Source: an uncultured Oscillospiraceae bacterium (GTDB lineage: Bacteria > Bacillota > Clostridia > Oscillospirales > Acutalibacteraceae). From it: a stretch of DNA of 64,000 nucleotides. The position numbers and the translations under genes were made by a program. Positions 1-8,500 of this stretch are shown here, piece after piece. The notes under the pieces are model-generated. The model searched no databases, was not told the DNA's origin, and was given only the letters and a program-made list of their open reading frames with translations. Position 1 is the stretch's first letter; every line of letters begins with the position of its first letter. Where the stretch lies: positions 3,556 to 67,555 of the forward strand of contig UQQR01000007.1 in the NCBI GenBank assembly GCA_900543215.1, in the 5' to 3' direction.

Positions 1-40
1 CGAAAGGTACGGTTACCACGAATAATGGAGGTGCAAATAA

Positions 41-466
41 ATGGCTCAGAAAATTACAGGTTACATTAAATTGCAGATCCCGGCAGGAAAAGCTACCCCT
101 GCTCCGCCGGTAGGACCTGCTCTCGGTCAGCACGGCGTCAATATTATGGCGTTCACCAAGGAGTTTAATGAAAGAACAAAGAACGATGTCGGTCTTATAA
201 TTCCGGTTATCATCACTGTTTACGCAGACCGTTCTTTCAGCTTCATTACAAAGACTCCGCCTGCTGCTGTTCTTATCAAAAAGGCTTGCGGCATTGAGAG
301 TGCTTCCGGCACACCTAACAAAACAAAGGTTGCCAAGATTACCAGAGAGCAAGTGAAGAAGATCGCAGAAACAAAGATGCCCGACCTTAATGCGGCAAGC
401 ATTGAAACGGCTATGAGTATGATAGCCGGTACAGCTCGCAGCATGGGCGTAGAAGTAGTCGATTAA
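41..466 (+). CDS. rplK: 50S ribosomal protein L11
   Basis: L11 of the large ribosomal subunit, part of the GTPase-associated centre. The 141-residue product has the family's usual length and shows the proline-rich N-terminal domain ([20 protein letters not shown], residues 5-24) followed by [14 protein letters not shown]. The C-terminal rRNA-binding domain includes the stretch [12 protein letters not shown] near the end. The start is fixed by GGAGGTG ten bases upstream. It is followed directly by rplA, the standard L11-L1 order; in most Clostridia rplJ and rplL come next, but here a terminator and a tRNA follow. Confidence 0.98.
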   Translation: MAQKITGYIKLQIPAGKATPAPPVGPALGQHGVNIMAFTKEFNERTKNDVGLIIPVIITVYADRSFSFITKTPPAAVLIKKACGIESASGTPNKTKVAKITREQVKKIAETKMPDLNAASIETAMSMIAGTARSMGVEVVD

Positions 467-519
467 TTCTCTCTCGTGGGAGGAAAATTCCGATTTAACC
501 ACTTATTGGGAGGTAAACA

Positions 520-1215
520 ATGAAACACGGAAAAAAGTATGTTGAAGGCTCAAAGCTCATCGAAAACGGAAAATTTTACGATACCGATGAAGCTGTTGAG
601 ATTGCCGTAAAAACCGGCACAGCAAAATTTGATGAAACAGTAGAAATACATGTTCGCTTGGGCGTTGACTCACGCCATGCCGATCAGCAGGTACGCGGTG
701 CCGTAGTTCTTCCGAACGGAACCGGTAAAACAGTAAGAACGCTTGTTTTCGCAAAGGCTGACAAGGCTGATGCAGCTAAGGCGGCAGGAGCCGATTATGT
801 CGGTGCTGAAGAGCTTGTTGCAAAGATTCAGAACGAAAACTGGCTTGACTTTGATGTTGTTATCGCAACACCCGATATGATGGGCGTTGTAGGCCGTCTC
901 GGTAAGGTTTTGGGACCTCGCGGTCTTATGCCTACACCGAAAGCAGGAACCGTTACTCCGGATGTTGCTAAGGCAGTAACCGAAGCTAAAGCGGGTAAGA
1001 TTGAATATCGTCTTGACAAAACCAACATCATCCACTGCCCCATCGGCAAGGTTTCTTTCGGTGCTGAGAAGCTCCAGGAAAACCTTGACGCTCTTATGGG
1101 TGCTATTGTTAAAGCTAAACCGGCTTCAACAAAAGGTCAGTACATCAAGTCTTGCGTTATTGCAACAACGATGGGCCCCGGGATCAAGCTCAATGTAGCT
1201 AAGTTCGGTGCTTAA
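520..1215 (+). CDS. rplA: 50S ribosomal protein L1
   Basis: L1, which forms the mobile L1 stalk at the ribosomal E site and in many bacteria represses its own L11 operon. The 231 residues match the family length, with the signature [20 protein letters not shown] near residues 128-147. Two purine-rich SD-like stretches lie in the 53-bp gap after rplK (GTGGGAGG and TTGGGAGG); the second is correctly spaced for this start. The operon closes at a strong terminator a few bases downstream. Confidence 0.98.
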   Translation: MKHGKKYVEGSKLIENGKFYDTDEAVEIAVKTGTAKFDETVEIHVRLGVDSRHADQQVRGAVVLPNGTGKTVRTLVFAKADKADAAKAAGADYVGAEELVAKIQNENWLDFDVVIATPDMMGVVGRLGKVLGPRGLMPTPKAGTVTPDVAKAVTEAKAGKIEYRLDKTNIIHCPIGKVSFGAEKLQENLDALMGAIVKAKPASTKGQYIKSCVIATTMGPGIKLNVAKFGA

Positions 1216-1225
1216 CTGAGTTTTT

Positions 1226-1263
1226 ACAGTGTCCGGTAAATTGATTTTCCGGACACTGTGCTT
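1226..1263 (+). terminator. Terminator of rplK-rplA
   Basis: An 11-bp perfect stem, ACAGTGTCCGG (1226-1236) pairing with CCGGACACTGT (1249-1259), is followed by a pyrimidine-rich tail. It ends the ribosomal operon before the tRNA promoter. Confidence 0.9.
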
Positions 1264-1297
1264 TTCTTCTTGATTTAAAGTTTTTTTAAAAAAAGTA

Positions 1298-1326
1298 TTG
1301 CATTTTCACGGCGTTTAGTGTATAAT
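1298..1326 (+). promoter_or_regulatory. Sigma-A promoter of tRNA-fMet
   Basis: TTGCAT (1298-1303) and TATAAT (1321-1326) are separated by exactly 17 bp and lie 28 bp before the mature tRNA. Confidence 0.8.
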
Positions 1327-1354
1327 AGCATTGTAGCAAGTGAGACAAAAATAT

Positions 1355-1430
<76 letters not shown>

Positions 1431-1463
1431 TATTGTAGGTGCAAAAAAGATACCTACCGCAGA

Positions 1464-1497
1464 AACCCACTAACCATCACGGTTTGGTGGGTTTTTT
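1464..1497 (+). terminator. Terminator downstream of tRNA-fMet
   Basis: AACCCAC-T-AACC (1464-1475) pairs with GGTT-T-GGTGGGTT (1481-1493), followed by T residues. The rest of 1431-1723 holds this hairpin, the next terminator, and two copies of AAAAAGATACCT (around 1448 and 1521); no gene is recognised there. Confidence 0.8.
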
Positions 1498-1593
1498 CGT
1501 GTCTAAAAATCACTTGGGATAAAAAGATACCTCCACCCCAAAAACAGCGTTAGGAGGGATTTGAACCGAACCACACAATTTAATACACAATTT

Positions 1594-1640
1594 AAGGGCA
1601 GATTTTACGAGATAATCCTCGTAGAGTCTGCCCTTTTTTT
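1594..1640 (+). terminator. Strong terminator at left edge of island
   Basis: AAGGGCAGA pairs with TCTGCCCTT through an imperfect inner stem, followed by a run of seven T residues. It insulates the first island gene from the tRNA. Confidence 0.85.
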
Positions 1641-1723
1641 GTTGCAAAAAAATCAAAATACGAAGGGATGAAATCAATGGGCAACTACAAAATTTTAGTA
1701 TACAGATTGGAGGAATGTAATAT

Positions 1724-2062
1724 ATGGCCTTGCTTTTTTCTGCGGTCACCGTAACCGCAGGCGATGAAGAAATTGAATTTACGGTCGGAGGAATACCGAG
1801 GGAATGCGATGACCTTGTGGGCTGGACAGCGTTTGATAATTTTATAGAAAATATCGATACCGAAACCGAAGTCAGCGTACACGCCGAAGCCTATTTGTAC
1901 GGCGACGAGGAAATCGTAACGGCGACACCCGAAGAAGTCGCCTATCTGATGATGCGCATGGAAAGGGATGAAAACTTCCTTGCCGACCACTGTGACAATA
2001 TCGAGGATGTCGACTTCTCCTTTTTACAATCGCCGGACGAATATTACGAAATGAAATTATAA
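1724..2062 (+). CDS. Hypothetical acidic protein of integrative elements
   Basis: A 112-residue, strongly acidic protein (many Asp/Glu, few Lys/Arg) with no signal peptide or membrane segment. I do not recognise a named domain. A clear SD (GGAGGA) sits eight bases before the ATG. It is 22 bp upstream of the DUF4314 gene and co-directional with the methyltransferase, so it probably belongs to the same accessory operon. Similar small acidic proteins are common cargo in clostridial mobile elements, but no function can be assigned. Confidence 0.75.
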   Translation: MALLFSAVTVTAGDEEIEFTVGGIPRECDDLVGWTAFDNFIENIDTETEVSVHAEAYLYGDEEIVTATPEEVAYLMMRMERDENFLADHCDNIEDVDFSFLQSPDEYYEMKL

Positions 2063-2084
2063 CGAAAATACAGAGGTAAACAGT

Positions 2085-2381
2085 ATGAATGAATATGACC
2101 GCCTGTACAGACAGGCACAGAGGTACAGAGAAATGTATCCCGAAGGCACAAGAATTTTGCTGCTACACATGGGCGATGATCCCCGCCCCGTTGAGGACAA
2201 TATGCGCGGCACGGTAAAGTATGTGGACGATATGTGCGCCCTTCACTGTGCTTTCGACAACGGCAGACAACTCGGTATCATCCCCGGCGAAGACTCCTTC
2301 CGCAAGCTCACCGAAGAAGAGCTTGCCGAGGAGCAAAACGAAGATATGGACGAGGATAACGGCCCCGTTATGGGAATGTGA
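2085..2381 (+). CDS. DUF4314 family protein
   Basis: A 98-residue protein with the DUF4314 pattern: YPEGTRILLLHMGDD near residues 19-33, then GTVKYVDDMCALHCAFDNGR and LGIIPGEDSFRKL. This domain is found almost only on integrative elements and phages of Firmicutes and looks like a small beta-barrel; its role is unknown. The C-terminus is highly acidic. It lies between the small acidic gene and the methyltransferase on the same strand. Confidence 0.85.
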   Translation: MNEYDRLYRQAQRYREMYPEGTRILLLHMGDDPRPVEDNMRGTVKYVDDMCALHCAFDNGRQLGIIPGEDSFRKLTEEELAEEQNEDMDEDNGPVMGM

Positions 2382-2420
2382 GGTGAAACAAAAAATAAAC
2401 AGGCAACGGTCGGATAAAAT

Positions 2421-3536
2421 ATGCCGATCAGAGTTTTGGATATGTTTTGCGGAATGAGTGCATTCCGCACCGCCGCCGAGCAGATCGGCGGCTTTTCATT
2501 TATAGGTTACTGCGACAACGATCCCACCGCCGTCGCAGCTTACCGAACCTTATACCAAATGAAAGGAGAATATTTTTGTAATGACGCAAGAGCAGTCAAC
2601 ACCGATGAAATCCCTGATTTCGACCTTCTTGTCGGAGGTTTCCCGTGCGTCGCCTTCAGCGCTGCCGGAGCAAGAAGGGCTTTCGACGATCCACGCGGAA
2701 CTCTCTTCTTTGAGCTTTCCCGAATACTTGCAGCGAAACACCCTGCATATTTCGTGTTTGAGAATGTACCCCCGATCCGTACGATTTGCGAAGGCCGGGT
2801 TTTTACCGCGATCCTCAGTGAGTTATCTCGATTGGGGTATCTGTGCGAATGGCAATGTATTGACGGCGCGGCTTACCTTCCCCAAAGCCGAAAGCGCGTG
2901 TTCCTTGTCGGATATCTTGATCCACGATGTGCCGGAGAAATACTACCTATCGAGAGAAAAGGCGGAAAAGCTCTTTCCGAACTCACAGATCATCAGCCTC
3001 AGGGAAAGCGAGTCTACGACGCAGGCGGAGCAGCCATAACACAGACGGCCTCCTGCGGCGGCTTCGGCGGAAAGACTGGGCTGTATCTGGTGGATTACAA
3101 TGAAAATTCTAAATTTACCGATACGGCGCGGTGTATTACCGCCCGACAGGATTCGGGAATGAGCCACCACAAGGGCGAACATTCCGCCGTGTTCTTTGAG
3201 TACGACGGCGTATATCCGGTCATCAACCCCGACCGGGAAACCATCCGGCAGAACGGCCCGCGCTTTCGTCCCAACGGCGCTCCGTCATATTGCCTTACCG
3301 TGGTAGACCGCCACGGCATTCTTCACAACGGCTGGATTCGGAAGTTACACCCGCAGGAGTGCTTCCGGCTTATGGGATTTTCGGACGAGCAGTTTTTTAA
3401 GCTAAAGAACGAACTCGGCCTGTCCGACAGCAAGCTGTATAAGTTGGCAGGCAACGGCATCATGGTGCCGGTGCTGGTGGATATCCTCTCCCGTCTCAAG
3501 GCAGTAAATGAAAAATATCAGATCATCAAGGAGTGA
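2421..3536 (+). CDS. Orphan DNA (cytosine-5-)-methyltransferase
   Basis: C5-cytosine methyltransferase of 371 residues. The canonical motifs appear in order: motif I DMFCGMSAFR (residues 7-16, SAM binding), motif IV GGFPCVAFS with catalytic Cys near residue 76, motif VI ENVPP, motif VIII QSRKRVFLVG, and motif X KLAGNGI near the C-terminus. The target-recognition region between VIII and X is about 150 residues, so the recognition site cannot be read. No restriction endonuclease lies beside it, so it is an orphan, as often seen on mobile elements where it may protect against host restriction. SD support at the start is weak. Confidence 0.93.
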   Translation: MPIRVLDMFCGMSAFRTAAEQIGGFSFIGYCDNDPTAVAAYRTLYQMKGEYFCNDARAVNTDEIPDFDLLVGGFPCVAFSAAGARRAFDDPRGTLFFELSRILAAKHPAYFVFENVPPIRTICEGRVFTAILSELSRLGYLCEWQCIDGAAYLPQSRKRVFLVGYLDPRCAGEILPIERKGGKALSELTDHQPQGKRVYDAGGAAITQTASCGGFGGKTGLYLVDYNENSKFTDTARCITARQDSGMSHHKGEHSAVFFEYDGVYPVINPDRETIRQNGPRFRPNGAPSYCLTVVDRHGILHNGWIRKLHPQECFRLMGFSDEQFFKLKNELGLSDSKLYKLAGNGIMVPVLVDILSRLKAVNEKYQIIKE

Positions 3537-3543
3537 AAAAGCT

Positions 3544-4239
3544 ATGCCAAATCATGTAGAAAATCATATTGAATTCAGCGGTGACACCCGGCAGATCAAG
3601 GCTATGCTGGAATCAATAAAAAACGATGAATACGGTATAGGTACGATCGATTTTAATAAGATCATCCCTATGCCGGAAAGCCTGCATATCGAGGCGGGCA
3701 GCAGAACCGACCGAGGGCTGAAGGCCTATCGGGATTTTATCGAAGTATACACCTTCGGACGCCCGGCAGAGGATGCGAAGAAAGCACTTGAAAACATCCC
3801 GATCGAGAGCGAAAGCGCCTTTCTTCGTCAAAGGACAGATATTAAGTGTGACGAATGGGAGCTCGGAAAAACCGCATGGAACAATATCCGGCAGTACGGT
3901 GCGCCCACATGGTACGAGTGGTGTATTCAGAATTGGGGAACCAAGTGGAATGCCCACGGCTATGAGCCGGATACGGATTACGGCAGCGCCGACGCACTGA
4001 CCTTCCAAACCGCATGGGCAGGACCGCATCCGATCCTGCAGCGTCTGTCGAAAATGTTTCCGAATATCGCATTTCGGCACCTTTGGGCTGATGAAGATAT
4101 CGGAGCAAACTGCGGAGAGCGCTGCTATTTCGGTGGTGAAATGACCGATGAATATATTCCCGAAGGTATACGCGCGGCAGACTTTGCATTTAAGGTATGT
4201 CAGGTCACTCAAAGAAATCGGCGTGGGCATCTACTTTGA
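3544..4239 (+). CDS. Api92-like (DUF1281-type) protein, 3'-chimeric
   Basis: The N-terminal sequence PNHVENHIEFSGD and the later WGTKWNAHGYEPD, TFQTAWAGPHPILQRLS and YFGGEMTDEYIPEG match the Api92-like ferredoxin-fold family found on phages and integrative elements; function unknown. I prefer the ATG at 3544 because AAGGAG lies nine bases upstream. The family match runs to about ADFAFKV; then the frame enters recombinase DNA out of frame and reads 15 unrelated residues before stopping at 4239. The native C-terminus is therefore lost to a junction at about 4196-4204. Confidence 0.8.
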   Translation: MPNHVENHIEFSGDTRQIKAMLESIKNDEYGIGTIDFNKIIPMPESLHIEAGSRTDRGLKAYRDFIEVYTFGRPAEDAKKALENIPIESESAFLRQRTDIKCDEWELGKTAWNNIRQYGAPTWYEWCIQNWGTKWNAHGYEPDTDYGSADALTFQTAWAGPHPILQRLSKMFPNIAFRHLWADEDIGANCGERCYFGGEMTDEYIPEGIRAADFAFKVCQVTQRNRRGHLL

Positions 4240-5497
4240 GGAACAGAACATCGATACGCTGAAAAGTGATAGCGAATTGTACCTTGTCATATACGCAGGA
4301 TTCGCACAATCCGAATCCGAAAGCATCAGCAAGAATATTACTTGGACGCACCGAAAGAACTTCGAAGAAGGCAGACCCATCTTTATGTATAACCGAATGC
4401 TCGGCTACAAGAAAGGCGAGGACGGTAACCCCGAAATCGTCCCATCGGAAGCAGCAATAGTGCAAAGAGTGTTCGATATGTACCTCTCCGGCAAGTCCAC
4501 CGATGAAATCTCCGAAATCCTGCAAGGCGAAAACATCGAAATTCCCGGCAAGAAACTGAACTTCAGTAAATCAATGATTATCCGAATGTTGAAAAATGAG
4601 AAATATTGCGGAGATGCCATCCTGCAAAAAACGGTGACACTTGACCCAATCTCAAAAAAGCGAAAAGCCAACGAAGGTGAAGCACCCATGTGGCTCGTAG
4701 AAAACAGCCACCCTGCCATTGTCAGCCGTGAGATATTCAATAAGGCACAAGAGGAATCCGCCCGAAGAAAGGCAAAAGCACCGCAGTCTGAAAAGGTGGC
4801 GCTGACCGCTTCGGGAAAGTATTCCAAATACGCGCTCACGGAAGTAATGATGTGTGGAGAGTGCGGGAGCAGGTACAAAAGAGTAACATGGAACATCCGA
4901 GGCAAGCACAGAATCGTGTGGCGATGCATGAGCCGCCTTGACTATGACAAGAAATACTGCGCCGACTCCATCACCGTTGATGAGCAGGCACTGCAAAGAG
5001 CCATTGTAAGAGCCTTGAATCGATTTAATATCGAAGACGAATCTACCTACCTAATGCTGATGAAATCCACCATCGGGGAAGCCATAGGAATCAACGGCGG
5101 CTCAGATGAAATTGACCTGCTCGAAAGAAGAATCGATGCCCTTAATAAGCGGATGCTTGACCTTGTAACATTGAGTGTTCAGGAAGATAATGATGCCGAG
5201 AACTATGAAGATGAGTTTAAAAACATATCCATGCAAATCGAGCAACTCTCGGGGCGCATCACGGCAATTAGAGAAAGTGAAAGTGAGGACGGAGAACTTC
5301 AAGCGCGGATTAAGGAAATCCAGGACACCATTGACAAACGAAAAGAAAATAAAGATACCTATGATGACTCAATTGTCCGGCAGATGGTAGAATGTATAAA
5401 AGTCTACCATGACGGCAGACTGCAAATTATACTCGGCGGCGGATATGAACTTGAAGAATACCTCGAAAAAAAACAGCAAGCAGCGAATAAGCCGTAG
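4148..5497 (+). CDS. 5'-truncated large serine recombinase
   Basis: From about position 4199 the frame reads VRSLKEIGVGIYFEEQNI, the middle of a resolvase catalytic domain. The N-terminal third with the catalytic serine (YxRVS motif) is missing, and the first 17 codons are Api92 DNA in another frame. The recombinase domain (about residues 90-200), a zinc ribbon with paired cysteines (CGEC near residue 237 and downstream Cys residues) and the coiled-coil C-terminus are intact. Without the serine it cannot catalyse strand exchange; it may still bind DNA if expressed. A bidirectional hairpin follows the stop. Confidence 0.9.
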   Translation: MNIFPKVYARQTLHLRYVRSLKEIGVGIYFEEQNIDTLKSDSELYLVIYAGFAQSESESISKNITWTHRKNFEEGRPIFMYNRMLGYKKGEDGNPEIVPSEAAIVQRVFDMYLSGKSTDEISEILQGENIEIPGKKLNFSKSMIIRMLKNEKYCGDAILQKTVTLDPISKKRKANEGEAPMWLVENSHPAIVSREIFNKAQEESARRKAKAPQSEKVALTASGKYSKYALTEVMMCGECGSRYKRVTWNIRGKHRIVWRCMSRLDYDKKYCADSITVDEQALQRAIVRALNRFNIEDESTYLMLMKSTIGEAIGINGGSDEIDLLERRIDALNKRMLDLVTLSVQEDNDAENYEDEFKNISMQIEQLSGRITAIRESESEDGELQARIKEIQDTIDKRKENKDTYDDSIVRQMVECIKVYHDGRLQIILGGGYELEEYLEKKQQAANKP

Positions 5498-5510
5498 TTG
5501 CTTATTCGCT
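5482..5510. terminator. Bidirectional terminator between convergent genes
   Basis: Perfect 11-bp stem AGCGAATAAGC / GCTTATTCGCT with a seven-base loop between the truncated recombinase and the opposing DUF6551 gene. Confidence 0.75.
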
Positions 5511-5517
5511 GACTCTA

Positions 5518-6432
5518 TTAAGCATTGCTTTCGTTATTATCGCTTTCTTCATCTTCGCCAAGCTGTCCGATAGCGAAATTTTCAAAAGCTTCGGAATCGT
5601 CAAAATCCTCATTTTCGTCCGGTTCAATCCAGAGAGAAACATCCCGAGCATAGAGTTTGTTCATGAATAGTTTGCCCGCATTACTTTTCCTTTTTCCGTT
5701 ATATTCTAAAAGCATCGCTTCGGCAAAGCCCATTGACCCCTTCCGGCGATCCCTGGCGGTACGAGTCAGTTGCTTAATGGAAACAGCACCGAGTTTCTCG
5801 CTGAACACCTCATCCTTTAACTGATCTTTATACACCACGCAAAGCTTGGTAACTGCATTCATAATGTTGGCGGAGAAAGAATTGGAGTCTCCCTCCCATG
5901 TGCCGATGATCAGGCGAAGAACACGGTTGAGAACCTGGTATCCGTATTTGGAGTAAATAGCCTCCAAAGTGGATACAGCACAGATGTGCCCCGGCGCTCT
6001 CTTGGCAGATATCTTCAAACCGTAAGACTCCACCAAATCTCGAATCATAAGCTGTTCTTGGTTCTTAGCCTCCAAGTTCGCTACGAAAATTTCAAAAGGC
6101 GCAAGGTTCTTTGCGAATTTCATCTGATTGGCAAAGATATCGGCTTCATGTTCATAGCATAGATCATCATAGATCATGCACCATACCGGAGTTTCGCGAG
6201 AGCCGGAAGCAAGTGCAACAATTTCAATGGTATGCTGCCCGTTAAAAACATAATTGATCCCGTCTCTTCGGCTGACCTTTACAGGATTGATTTGAAACAG
6301 ATCGAAGTTTTCTGCCGTTTTCTCAATACGAGCCTGCGACAGATTCCGTTGATAATCCTGGTTCGAAACCAGGTTTTTGATTGGAATTTTCTCGAAATGA
6401 ACATTCGGCACAAACGGCGAATAATCATCCAT
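5518..6432 (-). CDS. DUF6551 / ParB-like protein
   Basis: A 304-residue soluble protein with a ParB/sulfiredoxin-type N-terminal domain. IPIKNLVSNQDYQRNLSQ (about 17-34) resembles the N-terminal ParB strand, and NGQHTIEIVALASG (about 68-81) occupies the place of the ParB box II nucleotide-binding loop. The C-terminal helical half resembles DUF6551 proteins. It is last in a tightly packed minus-strand operon and begins one base after the stop of the other ParB-like gene. No SMC or ParA partner is nearby, so plasmid partition is unlikely. Exact function is unknown. Confidence 0.75.
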   Translation of the reverse strand: MDDYSPFVPNVHFEKIPIKNLVSNQDYQRNLSQARIEKTAENFDLFQINPVKVSRRDGINYVFNGQHTIEIVALASGSRETPVWCMIYDDLCYEHEADIFANQMKFAKNLAPFEIFVANLEAKNQEQLMIRDLVESYGLKISAKRAPGHICAVSTLEAIYSKYGYQVLNRVLRLIIGTWEGDSNSFSANIMNAVTKLCVVYKDQLKDEVFSEKLGAVSIKQLTRTARDRRKGSMGFAEAMLLEYNGKRKSNAGKLFMNKLYARDVSLWIEPDENEDFDDSEAFENFAIGQLGEDEESDNNESNA

Positions 6433-6433
6433 G

Positions 6434-7375
6434 TTATATATCCTCCACTTCCGACAGCATATCCGCTATCGTATTTCGCAGCTCACGCAAAGCCTGTGCC
6501 AAGTCACCTTTAGCCTGAGGAGAAACGATGGTGAGGTCTGCCGTATTCTTTGCCCGTTCAATAGAACTCTTCCATGAAGGAATCGTTAGAGTCAGACTGC
6601 TGATTTCCGCATCCGGATCATACTCGGGCATATCCTTCACGGAAGGCCCCGCGGAAATATCTCCCTCGGAATAAACTGTTTTATTCCCTTGCACAACCGG
6701 TCGCGTGGCTTTGTAATGCATAAACTCAGCAGGATTTCGATCAATCTTCCGATTGATTCGCCGAAGATCCTGCGGATTTAGTTCCGCCATTTCCAACACA
6801 TGCTTATGGGCAATCTTGTACTGCCCCGAAAGAATCTTGGGCACTAATTTCGGCTCTTTCTTTCCGATTTCTTCTAACGCTCTCGTGAATATGGCATACT
6901 TCTGCACAGTGGCAGCCGACACATTATTATCTTCGGCAATTCTCTGTGCCGTCCAATGGCGGCAAGCCTTGTCCGCATCCTCTTCGTCCATTGTGGATAT
7001 ATCCAGGGTGTGCTGATTTCTCCCTATCTTATTGCGAATTCGGGTAACCAATTTTTCATTCTCGTACTGCATACCAATAAGGAACTTGCGAGTCTCTTCG
7101 GTAATGTTTCTTCTTCCGAGTTGATTGGCACATATCCAGGCGACAGCAGCCTCTCGGCACTCAAATTCCATATCCTTTGTATCAAAGGGGATGCTGTGGC
7201 GCATACAAATTTCATAACGGTTATGACCGTCCACAATGGTGTCATGCCATACAACGATAGGGTCACGACAGCCGTCATTTATAATATTCTGCTCGAGTTG
7301 CAAAAATTCTCTGTGCCGCAGCGGACGGATTAAATGTCTGAATTCTTCGTCTATTTTCAGCCTTTTCAACTCCAT
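6434..7375 (-). CDS. ParB/RepB/Spo0J-like N-terminal domain protein
   Basis: A 313-residue protein with a ParB N-terminal domain: FLQLEQNIINDGCRDPIVVW then VDGHNRYEICMRHSIPF, where GHNRYE replaces the usual GERR box. A central helix-turn-helix follows (WTAQRIAEDNNVSAATVQKY, about residues 140-160). The C-terminus (SSIERAKNTADLTIV onward) is helical and may dimerise. Its ATG overlaps the stop of the upstream small protein and its stop is one base before the DUF6551 start, so translation is probably coupled. I infer site-specific DNA binding with nucleotide or CTP-type switching, without evidence for partitioning. Confidence 0.85.
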   Translation of the reverse strand: MELKRLKIDEEFRHLIRPLRHREFLQLEQNIINDGCRDPIVVWHDTIVDGHNRYEICMRHSIPFDTKDMEFECREAAVAWICANQLGRRNITEETRKFLIGMQYENEKLVTRIRNKIGRNQHTLDISTMDEEDADKACRHWTAQRIAEDNNVSAATVQKYAIFTRALEEIGKKEPKLVPKILSGQYKIAHKHVLEMAELNPQDLRRINRKIDRNPAEFMHYKATRPVVQGNKTVYSEGDISAGPSVKDMPEYDPDAEISSLTLTIPSWKSSIERAKNTADLTIVSPQAKGDLAQALRELRNTIADMLSEVEDI

Positions 7376-7755
7376 TATCGCTCCTCCAACCCATCAATTT
7401 TATGGAGAGAACTGAGTGGAAAAACACCTGCATTTTCTTCTGCTATAATCTCTCCGGTCAGTCTGTATGCGTAAGCGCTATCTAATCCTTCCATCAAGGA
7501 GCAAAGTTTATTGACAAATGAGGTGCTGTAAATTTCGTAGGAGTTATCCGGATGCAGCGCAGCCAAATTTACACGATGAGTATAATTTGTTCTCTTGTCC
7601 GTTCCTTGGATAGCAAGCATCATAGCTGAAGGGCTGACAAGGAACTGAACATACTTGGGTGTCCCGAGCAAAGCCAGTGTGCTTCGATGAATGCGAATAC
7701 GGTATTTTTTCAAGTCAACCGCTATAGTCACTTGTTGTCGAGTCTGTTCGCTCAT
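7375..7755 (-). CDS. Small recombinase-associated domain protein
   Basis: A 126-residue protein made of one domain that I can align by eye to parts of the next upstream protein and to the C-terminus of the recombinase at 8493-10379. Shared elements are a short strand with LxxLGTPKYVQFLVSP, a following LAIQ strand, the TSFVNKLCSLM helix and YAYRLTGEIIAE. I do not know a named family for it. The start lies 41 bases inside the preceding gene and the stop overlaps the ParB-like start. Such proteins are sometimes labelled integrase in databases, but no recombinase catalytic residues are visible. Confidence 0.75.
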   Translation of the reverse strand: MSEQTRQQVTIAVDLKKYRIRIHRSTLALLGTPKYVQFLVSPSAMMLAIQGTDKRTNYTHRVNLAALHPDNSYEIYSTSFVNKLCSLMEGLDSAYAYRLTGEIIAEENAGVFPLSSLHKIDGLEER

Positions 7756-8500
7756 GATTTATTTCTCCTTCCGGCAGTGCAACTGTGTCGGCAGTCACAG
7801 TTGCTGTCGGACTTTGCCGAACTGCCTTATTTTCCTTGATTGAGTAGATGGCATAGCCATCGAATATGTTCACAAGCATGGACTGCTTGTGCTCATTTAA
7901 GGTCATTCCGAATTGGTTCTGCCAACCAATCGGATATACCGGTGTCCTTGATGCCGTTGATTTAGCACCTTCCGCATCATATGTACGCTGATACACCTCG
8001 GTGGATGTTAAATCAAATGCTATCAGGTATTCGCCATTAGCGCGGATGATATTCCCGAGCATCTTATAGCGGTGATCAGGATTCCAATCCATCATGTCAA
8101 ACATTTTCAGGAAGAACAGCGTACATGTTGTTTGCCTCGGCTTCCTTTTGTCTTGACCGATTGAACACCACTGGAACGACCCTCGTTCATTCTCACCACA
8201 GGGACGGAGAGCCAAAATCTTTGTATGAGGATTGATCAGCGCCTGGACATAGTCTGTGTGCGGAAACTTGGTCAGGCAAGCTGAATTCACATAGAATTTG
8301 CGGTTATTGAATGTAACCGCAGGCTCACGAATATGAGCAAAGAACTCTCTGCGGACAACCTGGAATTCCTCCAGGTTGAAGTCCATGCTCATTTCAATCA
8401 ATTCTTCCTCGTCATTTAATACCGGAATCTTGTGCAGCTCTGAGTCCGCCGGGGGAGCAAAGGCCTCTGTCATTGTCCTTTGTTCAGTAATATCATTCAT
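7715..8500 (-). CDS. Recombinase-associated domain protein
   Basis: A 261-residue protein. Residues about 40-170 parallel the C-terminal domain of the neighbouring recombinase: DFNLEEFQVVRREFF against DFDLRGFEIARGEFF, then YVQALINPHTKILALRP against YIEILINPISRKLAIRP, then HRYKMLGNIIRANGEYLIAF against YKYRILGTLYEQDGVVAYIF. A low-complexity Ser/Thr/Glu tail follows. Eight bases of overlap with the recombinase stop indicate translational coupling. No catalytic motif is visible; I infer a protein-protein or DNA-binding accessory role with the recombinase. Confidence 0.75.
   Translation of the reverse strand: MNDITEQRTMTEAFAPPADSELHKIPVLNDEEELIEMSMDFNLEEFQVVRREFFAHIREPAVTFNNRKFYVNSACLTKFPHTDYVQALINPHTKILALRPCGENERGSFQWCSIGQDKRKPRQTTCTLFFLKMFDMMDWNPDHRYKMLGNIIRANGEYLIAFDLTSTEVYQRTYDAEGAKSTASRTPVYPIGWQNQFGMTLNEHKQSMLVNIFDGYAIYSIKENKAVRQSPTATVTADTVALPEGEINHERTDSTTSDYSG

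Noticed and set aside
1560..1580. GGATTTGAACC inside GAGGGATTTGAACCGAACC looks like an inverted tRNA T arm
   Set aside because: No matching acceptor or anticodon arm nearby; too short to call a tRNA fragment.
3613..4230. 205-codon minus-strand frame opposite the Api92-like gene
   Set aside because: No family features; it mirrors a supported plus-strand gene.
4405..4929. 174-codon minus-strand frame opposite the truncated recombinase
   Set aside because: Antisense to a clear recombinase domain; no SD or motif.
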